From positions 124,001-188,000 of the forward strand of contig NW_005179382.1 in assembly GCF_000350225.1 (NCBI RefSeq): a stretch of 64,000 bases of DNA. The letters run 5' to 3'. Below the pieces are notes generated by a model. The model was not told the DNA's origin. It made no database searches and was given only the letters and a program-made list of their open reading frames with translations. A program made the position numbers and the translations under genes. Positions 40,553 through 49,962 of this stretch are shown one piece after another. The DNA comes from Chondrus crispus. Taxonomy: Eukaryota > Rhodophyta > Florideophyceae > Gigartinales > Gigartinaceae. Every line of letters begins with the position of its first letter. The stretch's first letter is position 1.

Positions 40553-41180
40553 GTCTACTCTCGCCAACTCGGAAGTTGCTGCTGTTCTCTTCCTTTCTTA
40601 GGTTGCTTTGAAAAGCATTTAGTCACCCGACATTACGCAGCGCACGAACCAGAGAGATCTCGTAAACAAAATTAGAATTTGTGGCCGTTGTGCCCACCTC
40701 CCTTTCTGAGATTCATTCGTATACGCCACTCAGCGGAATAGTGCTCTTCATGTATTGTCGTTCAGACTTGGTGCAACATCGACACATCGGCTAGTACAAC
40801 AGCTCTTGAGAAAGTTTCTCGGTACACACATTTCCGTGTTTGCCACTACCGCTGACAGAGCAGTGCTTGTTGATATGTATTATTCATCATTATACAAAAA
40901 GTTCTGCGACTTCGTGAAGGCCACTGAGGATACTGACTGACTTCCTTCAATCGCCCTCGTTGCTAAACCAACATTGCCATTTTCCACATCGAAGGGCTGC
41001 TACATCTTGTCCATCCGCCAGGCTTTTGATCTGGTTATCCTACGGAGGCGTCTCAATACTAAGGAATGCGTGTCAGTCAATTTCATGAGAAGTACCTTCT
41101 CCACAAGTCATTGGCAAAATTTAAGCATTTGATGTCGTTTTTTGTGCAACACTTCCAGAACACAGAACGCGATGTAAGGG
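40553..41180 (+). repeat. Downstream block of secreted-peptide copy C
   Basis: This matches the block after copy A to its end at about 15970. It also matches copy D up to about 44690 and copy B in reverse. It probably includes the 3' UTR. No further gene was recognised. Confidence 0.75.
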
Positions 41181-43824
41181 TGAAACTGTCTCGCTCGCGG
41201 AATAAGGCTGGGGTAGTTCAAATTCGAGGAGAAATGCAGCTGCACAAGTCTCCCGTGTGAACAACTCATGTGCCTTTGTATTCGACAAATCGATTGTCAC
41301 GGCAGCGTTGTTTCTCTTGTAGGAAAGAGTTAGTGAAGGGGATATAAGAAACGGAAATGTTTACAAAAGGCCCATGGACCGGCGATAATGTCCATTAGGA
41401 GCGATAGGGGGTAAGAATATCGCCTTTACTGACTCTCTCCCTTCAAGAACTGTGTCATCTGTGAATTGGTATTTTTGAACTTACATCACATTAGAAGTGC
41501 CCTGACACTGGATAATGATTTGCAACTTAAGTACCGTCATTCAACTCCGATTTATTAGCGCACATGGACACACTGACTGCCTACAAACAAGTACGAACAT
41601 ACAGCATATGTATTTGTCAGAAGTAATATCCCATCAACCATTAACCTATGAAGGGAGAAGAAGACAGGAAGTAATGCACTGTAATCTAGCTCGAGGCACA
41701 GGCATGGCCCCTAGGAGGGGGTTTTATCAGCAGAGACAAAACATCATTAATTTCGCGTTTGTTAGCGGACAACAGCAAGCAGTACAGTTGGGCCTGGCGG
41801 CACCTCCCAACCGACAATTTTCCATGATTGACTGGCACGGGTGATCAGCTGACTTTGAGAACCGAAATAGCGAAGAAATCCAAAGCCGCCGCAACAGAAG
41901 GGTTTTACATTTTCCAACTATGTAGCTATGCGCAAACGTTTTGCAGTGTACTGCAGTATGTAGCTGCTTGCTGGCAGAATACATTTATCATTTGGTGGTG
42001 AAATGAGTGTAAACCTCTCATTACTGACATTTATCATGCTTTTTGTTGAGCTAGTTCACGAACAAAGCTTCATCGCTTTCTCGCATTTCTAGGCTACGGC
42101 TATAGAATTGTAAGCTTCTAAATCGATAGCATTTGTTACATAAAAGCGAAATTTACAAGTGCGAACGCAAAGAAACTAGCATAAAATCTTTCTCGCTATT
42201 GACGCCGGAGCTACTCCAAAGTTACTTGCTGAGCAATCCCTGCGATTTATCTCTCAAAGCGTCCAGGCCTGCCCTACAGCACTGTGCTTCACCGCATCTT
42301 GTCCCACTTTATTTCAATTTCTATTTGCGCAAATGCTACCGTATCTTGTTGATCATAAGCTTTACTCCGTATCTTGTACATGTAGGATGGAGGTATTCGT
42401 TGATCTTATATATGCTTTATTCCGTATCTTGTAGGATGGAGATACAGCATTCGTTCTGTACTCTACAGCACTGTTAGGGAATAGACACTTACAGTCACGG
42501 CTGTCAGTTAGAGACGGGACTAGCAAGTGTGACGGCCTGTCTCCGCACGTCCTACCGTACGGAGACGGATCGAAATGAAAGAGAGACGACGCAAAAGCGG
42601 GAAAAGGAGGATGAAGGGAAAGGAATGCGATCGCAGCCACGAAAGGCGAGCCACAAGGAGGGGATAGCGTAGGCCGGACCGGGAGGCGGCGGCTGGATGG
42701 CCGGGGTATTTAGGGGAGAGAGGCCGGCGCACGAAGTAAACTTTAAACAGGGCATCGAGGCCACGGGAAGCAAAAGTGACCGGCCAGTGGCGAGATCATC
42801 AAGGACCAGTCGTAACAGTACCCTTGTAAAACTTTACTGTATCTATTTGTCTTGCATCTGCATCTCAGCTCTTCGCACTTTCTAGGTGCGTGGTATACAG
42901 CTAGACAGATTTTTTATGACGTAACAACGAGTCGGAAGCAGGTATGAAGGCATTGTTTCGTATCCAAACTCCCTTCGTCTCGGCGTTGCGTCTTACATCC
43001 AAACTCCCTTCGATTCGGCGTTGGGTCTTGACTGGTGTGTTTGTGCTGAGACCCCCAAGAATGGGGTGCATATAGCGTATGAAAAAAAAATATATATATA
43101 TTTTTTATTACTGTATATATATATATTTACAACCAGGGAGAATGCGCCCAAGAATAGTGCCAATGCCATTATCTCTCGCGTACCGGACCACATAGTAGAG
43201 ACGTCGACGGGAAAACGCTAGAGCACGCCTACGCAATGTGGGATACAGGCGCAAATAGAGATCTGCGGATGTAGCCCTGTAGGACGTTATCTGAAGGGGA
43301 CGTCACTTGGCAGGGAAAGGGCCTTTTATCGTTTGCTGTTAGCTGCTGGTTGTCTTTAGTTCGCTGTTTTTTGCACTCCTTCCTCTCTCCTACCCTACAG
43401 TATCTCCATCCCCTTATATGCTCTCCTAGCATATGAGGGAATGGTGAAACGAAATGCTAGAGATGGCACCAGCGGCGGTGAAGCGAAAGAGACCTGGTGG
43501 TACTGACACCAAATCGGATCATGCGGTATACTCAAGGAGCACCGCCCCTGATCCTCCAATTGTCTTTCTCAATCATACTGCGCGGCCAATCAGATACCGT
43601 AGCTTGTTCATCTACATGTGTACTGTATGAGTCGGGGTTCGCGTGTTTCACAAGAGATCTGAGCGTCTACAATAGCGGGTCTGGTGTGCCCATCTCCAGA
43701 GAATGTAAAACTCCAGGAGGACAGCGTGAGTATTGTTTGTGGGCCCGTGTGAATAACAAAAACAAAAGGCTGCTTGCTATTCGAAGAAATCAGGCGATGA
43801 ACTGATCTAGGCAGATCACGCAAT
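41181..43824. other. Gene-free stretch with small repeats
   Basis: No supportable gene. A pair of ~33-bp direct repeats (ATCCAAACTCCCTTCG.) lies at about 42963 and 43000. An AT microsatellite of TATATA runs lies at 43080-43130. Open frames here are short and without domains. Confidence 0.45.
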
Positions 43825-44038
43825 ATGGAAGCAGTGCAGTACTGCCGTGCCTATGCTGTAGGCTACAGCATAGGCACGGCAGTTTTGGGATGTTGCATCC
43901 AAGCAACTTCCCAAAACGCGTATAAAACCGTTGCGTTAGAGAAGCGAAATCTCCCCACTCATCCCTCTTCCCTGCAACAGCAAATCATCTCCAACAGCAA
44001 ACCGTTTCTCACTTCAGCAAATTCTTTCCCTCTGCACT
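43825..44038 (+). promoter_or_regulatory. Promoter and leader of secreted-peptide copy D, with nested palindromes
   Basis: The TATA box TATAAAA is at 43921-43927. Upstream, ACTGCCGTGCCTATGCTGTA (43841 on) is mirrored perfectly to 43883 around one base. GTTTTGGGATGTTGC (from 43882) is then mirrored by GCAACTTCCCAAAAC around ATCCAA. Copy C and copy B have the flanking parts but not the mirrored insert. The leader is almost identical to copy C. Confidence 0.75.
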
Positions 44039-44380
44039 ATGAAGTTCTCTCTCGCCATCTGCCTCCTTGCCTGTCTTCTGGCCGTAGTTGCGGCTGCTCC
44101 GGCTCAGCCTCGCCTTCCCAAGCTTCGAGAGGCTACCCGCCAAAACTTTGACCCTGAGTGTAAGTGTTCTATCATCCAGGAAATGTTTTTGGGCGACAAG
44201 GGAAATCTGCAACTCACACCAGAAACTCTCGACTTTGTGCCCGCTGCCTCGTCTTGAATTTGTTTCACTTCTTGTGCTTTGCTTTCATTAGGCTTTCATC
44301 GCGCGCCCCCGGGATTAGAATTCTGCTGTTTTGGGGGCGTGCCCCGGGGCTACCCTCCCTGCCAAGGCATATCGTTTTAG
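44039..44380 (+). CDS. Small secreted cysteine peptide, copy D (two exons, 69 aa)
   Basis: Proposed exons are 44039-44159 and 44292-44380, with a 132-nt intron (GTAAGT...TTTCATTAG) at the same position as in copy C. Exon 1 is the same apart from two extra codons (Asp-Pro) before the split Cys codon. Exon 2 gives LEFCCFGGVPRGYPPCQGIS and a stop; it has one extra codon relative to C and several amino-acid changes but the same four Cys. Both length changes are multiples of three. The copy lies 3.8 kb from C in the same orientation. The function is unknown. Confidence 0.72.
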
Positions 44381-45113
44381 GTCTACTCTCGCCAACTCGG
44401 AAGTTGCTGCTGTTCTCTTCCTTTCTTAGGTTGCTTTGAAAAGCATTTAGTCACTCGACATTACGCAGCGCACGAATCAGAGAGATCTCGTAAACGAAAT
44501 TAGAATTTTGTGGCCTTTGTGCCCACCTCCCTTTCTGATATTCATTCATGTACACCAGTCGGCAGAATAGTGCTCTTCGTGCCTTGTTGTTTAGTCTAGG
44601 TGCACCATGGACATATCGGCTCGTACAGCAGCTCTTTTGGGGAAGTTTCTCAGTAGACACATTTTCGTGCGTACCACTGCGGCTGACAGAAGAGTGCAGC
44701 AGTGCGACTAGACTTTTCTAGTCTCAAAGCGTTAGTTCTTTGCAACGAGACATCTTCTCAACTGCTCGGTCTTTAATGTCGACATACAGGAATGCAGAAG
44801 CCTGTTCTGTCCACGGAAACACTGCCGCTTCATCAGAAACACCGCAGTGATGTGTCACACCCGAAGTGTGTGACACAGGACTATCATCCCCGCCCGAAAC
44901 ATGAATCAGTGCTCTAACTTGGGTCTAACTTTTCAATAAATGTTTGATGAACATGACCTTATGATACAACAATTTCCATTGATGAGCGTTTCTATGAAAA
45001 CGGGTCGGACTACGCGCCCTGCCGATCCGATTTTTGAATTCGGAGCATCAAGTTTCATCTGACCGCCCATTATCGTACCTCAGCTCACTATCACAAGACC
45101 ACCACCCCCTCAT
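44381..45113. other. Downstream block of copy D, then gene-free sequence
   Basis: 44381-44690 repeats the downstream block. The remainder has no gene. TGTGTCACACCCGAAGTGTG (44855 on) forms a short hairpin. Confidence 0.5.
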
Positions 45114-46902
45114 TTGGTCCCTCAGAGCAACTCTCAAGTCCCTATCGTAGCCTCACCATTCTCAATACCCTCACCACACCCTCGCAACGTGGTGCACCAC
45201 GGCCCGCGCTTTGCCCACCTCCCCACGGCTACCAAACTCACGTGTCTCAGGTCTGCACAGACCGCTGTGACCATCAAAAAAATAAGCATTCGTGCCTCCG
45301 CTCGCTTGCATCACATTCCCTATTCTTCCTTGCAGCGATTTGTCAATGCCAAAGACGCACCATCCCCTCAAGACCGACCCTCGGCTCTCCATGCCCGTGA
45401 GGAAAAAACCATCCTCGACTCCGCGCTGGACTTCGCGCGAAACGGAACGCAATTGTCTCGTGAATGTCTTAAAGATTTAGGTCAGCACTTCGTTGAGCGA
45501 GTTCCACAAGAACGCAAGGAAACGATTCCTTTTCGAAATCTGCGCCCAGGTGACAGGTTTCTACAATGCTTTTTACGACGACATCCAGAGTTGTCTATGA
45601 AAAGACGTTGCAATTTAGAGAGCGACCGCGCTGTCACCATGTCACCGTCAAATTTTGCAGAACACTTCGCTCGTCTTGAGCAAGTGTATCGGGAATTTCA
45701 GGTAACACATGGGTCTCAAATTTTCAATTTAAACGATTCCGGCTTCTCTACCAGAACAGCGTTCAGAGCGAGAGCGAAGGCTGCGCTGGAGAGCAGGGGG
45801 CGGAATAATTCCATTGATATGAAGTGGTCGGGAAATGCTTCCCACGTAACGATTATGCCAGTCGTTGCATACGGACGCAGCTGGACACCGATAACAATTT
45901 TACCTGGAAAGCGGGCCAAGTACCGAGTACGACCCGACGGGACTCGGGACTCGCCCGCATGTTATCTCCCAGGAAATGCCCTTGTCGCCTTCAGAGATCC
46001 CGCGGGAATGGACTCCCAGATCTTCTTGCGGTTTTGCGAGAATTTTGTCTCTGAGACAAAAGAGATACGCGAAAGACATAGGAATCTAATTTTGACGATG
46101 GACGGATATGGGGCCCATACCTCATACAAAGCCCTTTCGAAAGGTCTTTGTATGAGGTATGGCAAAAGCGATCGCTTTTGCGAGAGTACAAAATCCATGT
46201 AGTGGCTCTTCCCGCTCACAAAAACCACCGAACCGAGACACTGGACTACTCAGCTTTTTCCCCGTTCCAAACGTATCTACGTAATGCCCTGAATGACAGG
46301 TCATTGATTGCTACTGCTGAAATTCGGAATGACATGTATGTGAGTTACTGCACTCTGCATATAGTAAGGTTAAACACGGAAATATTGTGAATGGGTTTAA
46401 GGGTTGTGGTGTGCGGTGCGATGTATGGAAGAGGGCTATTCCTGAAGTCATTCGCTGTGGAGACATCACCAACCGTGGAGCATATTCGTCGAGGGAGGAA
46501 GCGTTTGAGGCCTTGAAAGAATTGTCGGAGAGCTTTTTGTCGTCTCGAAATTTATTGAGAAGTGATGGGGCGGTTCTAGAAAACGGGACTTTAAATACAA
46601 GGGCTCGGGCTTTATTAACCACTGACGGTGTATTGGAAATTTTACGAGTACGGGAGGCAACTAGAGCAGCAGAGCAGGAGCAGAGGACTGCCCGCCAGGT
46701 GGAAGCTGTCTCTCAGCGAGCAGCCCGTGAGGAAGAGACTGCAGATCGGATTCGTGTGAGGGAGGACACTCGCCGAGCACAAATCAATCATACAGTTTGG
46801 ATTCGAGACCGTGGGATGAGAGAGGCTACGCGTGCACAATCTTGCGGCTTTCGGAGGTGGGCCGCACGTCAGCGTGCACCGTGCACGCCGGGAGTGCCCT
46901 AA
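45114..46902 (+). pseudogene. Pogo/CENP-B-type transposase, frame-shifted, with a palindromic insert
   Basis: The N-terminus carries a helix-turn-helix-like stretch (TVTIKKISIRASARLHHIPY... not exact to family) and a CENP-B-like second domain (QLSRECLKDLGQHFVERVPQ, LRPGDRFLQCFLRRHPELSM). The DDE core starts IFNLNDSGFST, where the usual Asp-Glu is Asp-Ser, and reaches LILTMDGYGAHTS. A 48-bp near-perfect palindrome (46115-46162) then disrupts the frame. Reading resumes in another frame as KIHVVALPAHKNHRTETLDY and SAFSPFQTYLRNALND, the pogo block, then shifts again to VNGFKGCGVRCDVWKRAIPE and a charged coiled coil to 46902. Two frame changes and the insert make it non-functional. It is not closely similar to the pogo copy at 18 kb. 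Confidence 0.75.
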
Positions 46903-47660
46903 AACTTTGAAGTAAAATTAAGGATTGTATGATAAACCGTGATTCATACATTGGGCAGGGAGAGCCCTGATCGGTTACCCAGCCAATAGCTGTCGAGGAC
47001 AGCACGGGCAATCTGTTTGACGTTGATAAGCGCCGTTTTGACGTAAGATAGGAAACGTATTGGTTGACCTGCTGGAATAAAAGTGGAGCGCAAGGCCAAC
47101 TAGAAGGTGTTTTTTCATTAAATTAAAAAGATTGACCCAGATTAAGGGGTGGGGGCTAATAGCAGCTAGGACGTTTGTGTGTCCGGCTTGTATGGAGCCG
47201 TTGCAGTGAGTGATCTGTTCCTATTTGTGAAATAATTATCTGCAAATCGTGCAGTATGGTATCAAAGACCCATACTCCTGATTATCAAAAACATAACTGA
47301 ATTTTAGGCTCATCGAGTGCTCATACTGTTTCCATGTCAGATGTCGCGGACATCTCCCTGATGAAAATGCCCTCGACGAAGAGGTGTAGTTCGTCATTTA
47401 TTCGTTAGACAAGTCTAAACTGCCGCATGAGTGGTGGATTATGTGCGGAAGGGCCTCCCCTTTGCGTTGTGTGGTTTAAAAACGGAATCTCGGAGTATCG
47501 CGAACACAATCAGATTTTTTCTGCCAAACATGGCAGGTGTCGTGATAATCCTACTCAACTGCATGCACATTTTTCATTATTGTTAGCCGATGAACAAAAC
47601 ACATTCCATTATCTACCGCCATCCTATCCCGCAAGCATATCCTTGTGGGAGCTTCGTCGC
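46903..47660. other. Gene-free stretch
   Basis: AT-richer sequence between the pogo pseudogene and the stop of the three-frame module. Short frames only, no recognised domain. Element ends for either neighbour were not found here. Confidence 0.4.
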
Positions 47661-48620
47661 TTATCGTATTAGTGCTCCCACGTCGTCTTGTACGAGCTCC
47701 ATGCTTCCAGCGGAGGATTGCCGGGCATCCAACAGGCTAACATCCGACTGCAATTCACTCTCCGCATCCTCCTCAATTTGAATGATTCGTACAGTGGGGT
47801 TTGTCGCAATTGGGTTTTCTTGTCCACTCTCCTGAACTACTCTCGCATTCTGACCTGATTCATATCCATTCCTACGGTTCTTGCATAGATCTTCGCTGCA
47901 CCTGCATCCAATACAACGCTCCTTTTTTCTGAAGCACGAGCATCTGCGAGACAAGCAATTGCCTTTGCAACTGCAACAAGTCATGAAGTTTTTGATATTG
48001 ACCACAACATCCTTCACAGCTTGCTCCTCTTCAAGCGCAATAGACCCATCCATATCATATCCATTCTCTATCCCACATCCTCCTACCACGGACGGAGATA
48101 TGTCCCGTTCGCTCGCTCGCCCCCAGTACTTCATTGCAATAAATTTAGCTCTCCTGGCATGAAGTTTTAAATGTGTTGGATGTGGTAGCAGCTCGTTAGC
48201 ATAAGCAGCACAGTCCGCAATAAAGTTTCTTACATCCACTCTCCATCCCCATGTTCCCGCTGGACTGCTTGAAATGAAGAACTGCCGCCTAACATCAGCC
48301 AGTTTACGTGCATCCTGTTCACCTCCCTCTACGATTGCTCTCATAGTTTGCTTTAGTTCTTCCTCTGTGCAAAACTTCCGCTTTCCCCTCTTCAGAAGAT
48401 ATAGGAAGCAAATTAAATTATCGACATTGTCCACATTACCTTCCCAAGGAGAAGCAAGGGAGCCGCCATGTTGCAGGAATGGAACGAAGGCTTCCCAGAA
48501 AAGGTTGTGTGTCATACCGTAGAATGAGGGGGAAAAGTCGCATCCAGCTAAACTGTACAATATTGCCGCACTTTTCCGGATGTGCCAAGGAAGCGCAGGC
48601 AACGTACAGCTGCATCTACC
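47661..48620 (-). CDS. PIN/XPG-like nuclease, C-terminal part with CXC cysteine cluster
   Basis: The frame opens after a stop at 48621-48623 and has no early ATG. It begins inside the PIN fold: RKSAAILYSLAGCDFSPSFY carries the G-x-D acid that follows the NDTDV motif in FEN/XPG-like nucleases. It continues with an alpha-helical region (MTHNLFWEAFVPFLQHGGSL...) and then CCSCKGNCLSRRCSCFRKKE and RCIGCRCSEDLCKNR. This is a CXC-type cluster like that of tesmin/TSO1 proteins, a DNA-binding zinc structure. The frame is -1 relative to the upstream gene and overlaps it by 73 bp. It is therefore the second half of one protein, joined by frameshifting, splicing or lost by mutation. Confidence 0.65.
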   Translation of the reverse strand, partial: GRCSCTLPALPWHIRKSAAILYSLAGCDFSPSFYGMTHNLFWEAFVPFLQHGGSLASPWEGNVDNVDNLICFLYLLKRGKRKFCTEEELKQTMRAIVEGGEQDARKLADVRRQFFISSSPAGTWGWRVDVRNFIADCAAYANELLPHPTHLKLHARRAKFIAMKYWGRASERDISPSVVGGCGIENGYDMDGSIALEEEQAVKDVVVNIKNFMTCCSCKGNCLSRRCSCFRKKERCIGCRCSEDLCKNRRNGYESGQNARVVQESGQENPIATNPTVRIIQIEEDAESELQSDVSLLDARQSSAGSMELVQDDVGALIR

Positions 48621-49948
48621 TCATGCACTGTATCAGATAGTATTTGAACCAAACCTTTTCCGAACATGTCAGGATTGGAAAGCAGAATGAGAAATACATC
48701 AGTGTCGTTGGAAAGAATGACTGATTGACAGCATAATTCAACGCTTCTCTGCTGACTGAGAGAGGAGCTGCCTCTATCACTTCTTGACGTCGTACTCCCA
48801 ATTACGCTGGAGATTGAGGGAGATATATATTCATTCATTGTTGCAACAAATCTAGTCTCAGATTCACCATGTCGGATGTCGACGTTTCCGACATAAGCTG
48901 GTCCCCTTGTTTGGAAAACAAGGCATCGTGAGCGGGGGACCGCAAACATGTCACCCACCTCGCCATCGAGAAACCCCTCCCGTGCGAGCTGCAATATCAC
49001 TCGTCCCGTACCAACGTCATCCCGGTCATTCATCGCTACCCTTTCTGGTTGGAATTCGCACGGCTTCCGTTGCGTAAATGACGTCGGAATGAGAAATGAG
49101 CCTCCATGTAGAAAGACACTGCAATTATGAGCTCTCCGTTCGAACAACTCGAAGGCTGCAACGGCTCCGCAAAACAAATGAAGGGATCCCAATTCGTCTT
49201 TGTATTCCCTGTCATTGAGCAAATATGACCACGGCACATTGAGCTCATCCTGAAATTCTAAGCGTACAAGTTGCCGGTTCCGGTCCAAAATGTCCCCATC
49301 TTCCTGCTTCCTCTGTCTGCCGGCATCCCGTCGGTTCTGTTCTGCTTTTTTATGCGGAATTACGAGCGTGGGGTCGTCAATGTGCAAGTGCAACTGCCTG
49401 ATGCAATTCCCGCTCTGCCCTGTAACCCACGGACGCAGAATTGCTTTCATCTTCCCGGTAACGATGTCCTGCAAAGACGTCCCGCGTACCCCTGTGTCTC
49501 CCCTATAATGTAGTGCGTTCATGACATCCACCTGCACAGTCAAAGAAGCAGGAATACTGGCCCCATGCAGTGTCTGCGAAACAATATGTCCGTTATTGGA
49601 TGCGTTCTCCAGTCTTTTGCTGACATTGTTCAATGGATAGACAATTTCTCTATTCCCGCGGACTGTGTACCTCAAAAATTTTGCCTTTGCGCCATGGTTA
49701 AGATTCCCGTTGTGATCCAGGAGACAATCCGCAAATGGGGATATCAGATACCTCTCACCATGAAAAACGTCTCTTCTGCTTGTGACTTCGCGTAAATAAT
49801 CCACATTTCCCTCTGATATTGCCCATCTTTCCTCTTCATAAAATGCTTCTTTCTTCTTCTCAAGTTTGCGTCTGCGTTCAGCCAGTAACTTGGACATGGC
49901 CTCTTTTGATGTGGCCCGCTTCGGAGTGTTCGAGCTTTGCGTTATCAC
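48548..49948 (-). CDS. PIN/XPG-like nuclease, N-terminal part
   Basis: The frame is open from 49996; the first ATG gives MSKLLAERRRKLEKKKEAFY, a basic coiled-coil head. The nuclease-like part shows LTVQVDVMNALHYRG (first Asp), LHLHIDDPTLVIPHKKAEQN (the usual D...K..E segment), RHGESETRFVATMNEYISP (Glu pair) and SVILSNDTDVFLILL (two Asp). These acids, in this order, are what flap-endonuclease/XPG-like PIN domains use to bind metal. The last acid lies in the next frame. The open frame overlaps the end of the upstream gene (49963-49996) in the -1 register. Function as a nuclease is inferred from motifs. Confidence 0.65.
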   Translation of the reverse strand: MITQSSNTPKRATSKEAMSKLLAERRRKLEKKKEAFYEEERWAISEGNVDYLREVTSRRDVFHGERYLISPFADCLLDHNGNLNHGAKAKFLRYTVRGNREIVYPLNNVSKRLENASNNGHIVSQTLHGASIPASLTVQVDVMNALHYRGDTGVRGTSLQDIVTGKMKAILRPWVTGQSGNCIRQLHLHIDDPTLVIPHKKAEQNRRDAGRQRKQEDGDILDRNRQLVRLEFQDELNVPWSYLLNDREYKDELGSLHLFCGAVAAFELFERRAHNCSVFLHGGSFLIPTSFTQRKPCEFQPERVAMNDRDDVGTGRVILQLAREGFLDGEVGDMFAVPRSRCLVFQTRGPAYVGNVDIRHGESETRFVATMNEYISPSISSVIGSTTSRSDRGSSSLSQQRSVELCCQSVILSNDTDVFLILLSNPDMFGKGLVQILSDTVHEVDAAVRCLRFLGTSGKVRQYCTV

Positions 49949-49962
49949 CTGCGTATTACGCT

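Noticed and set aside
43080..43130. AT-rich run as a promoter or origin.
   Set aside because: It is a simple TA microsatellite with poly-A and poly-T; nothing ties it to a gene.
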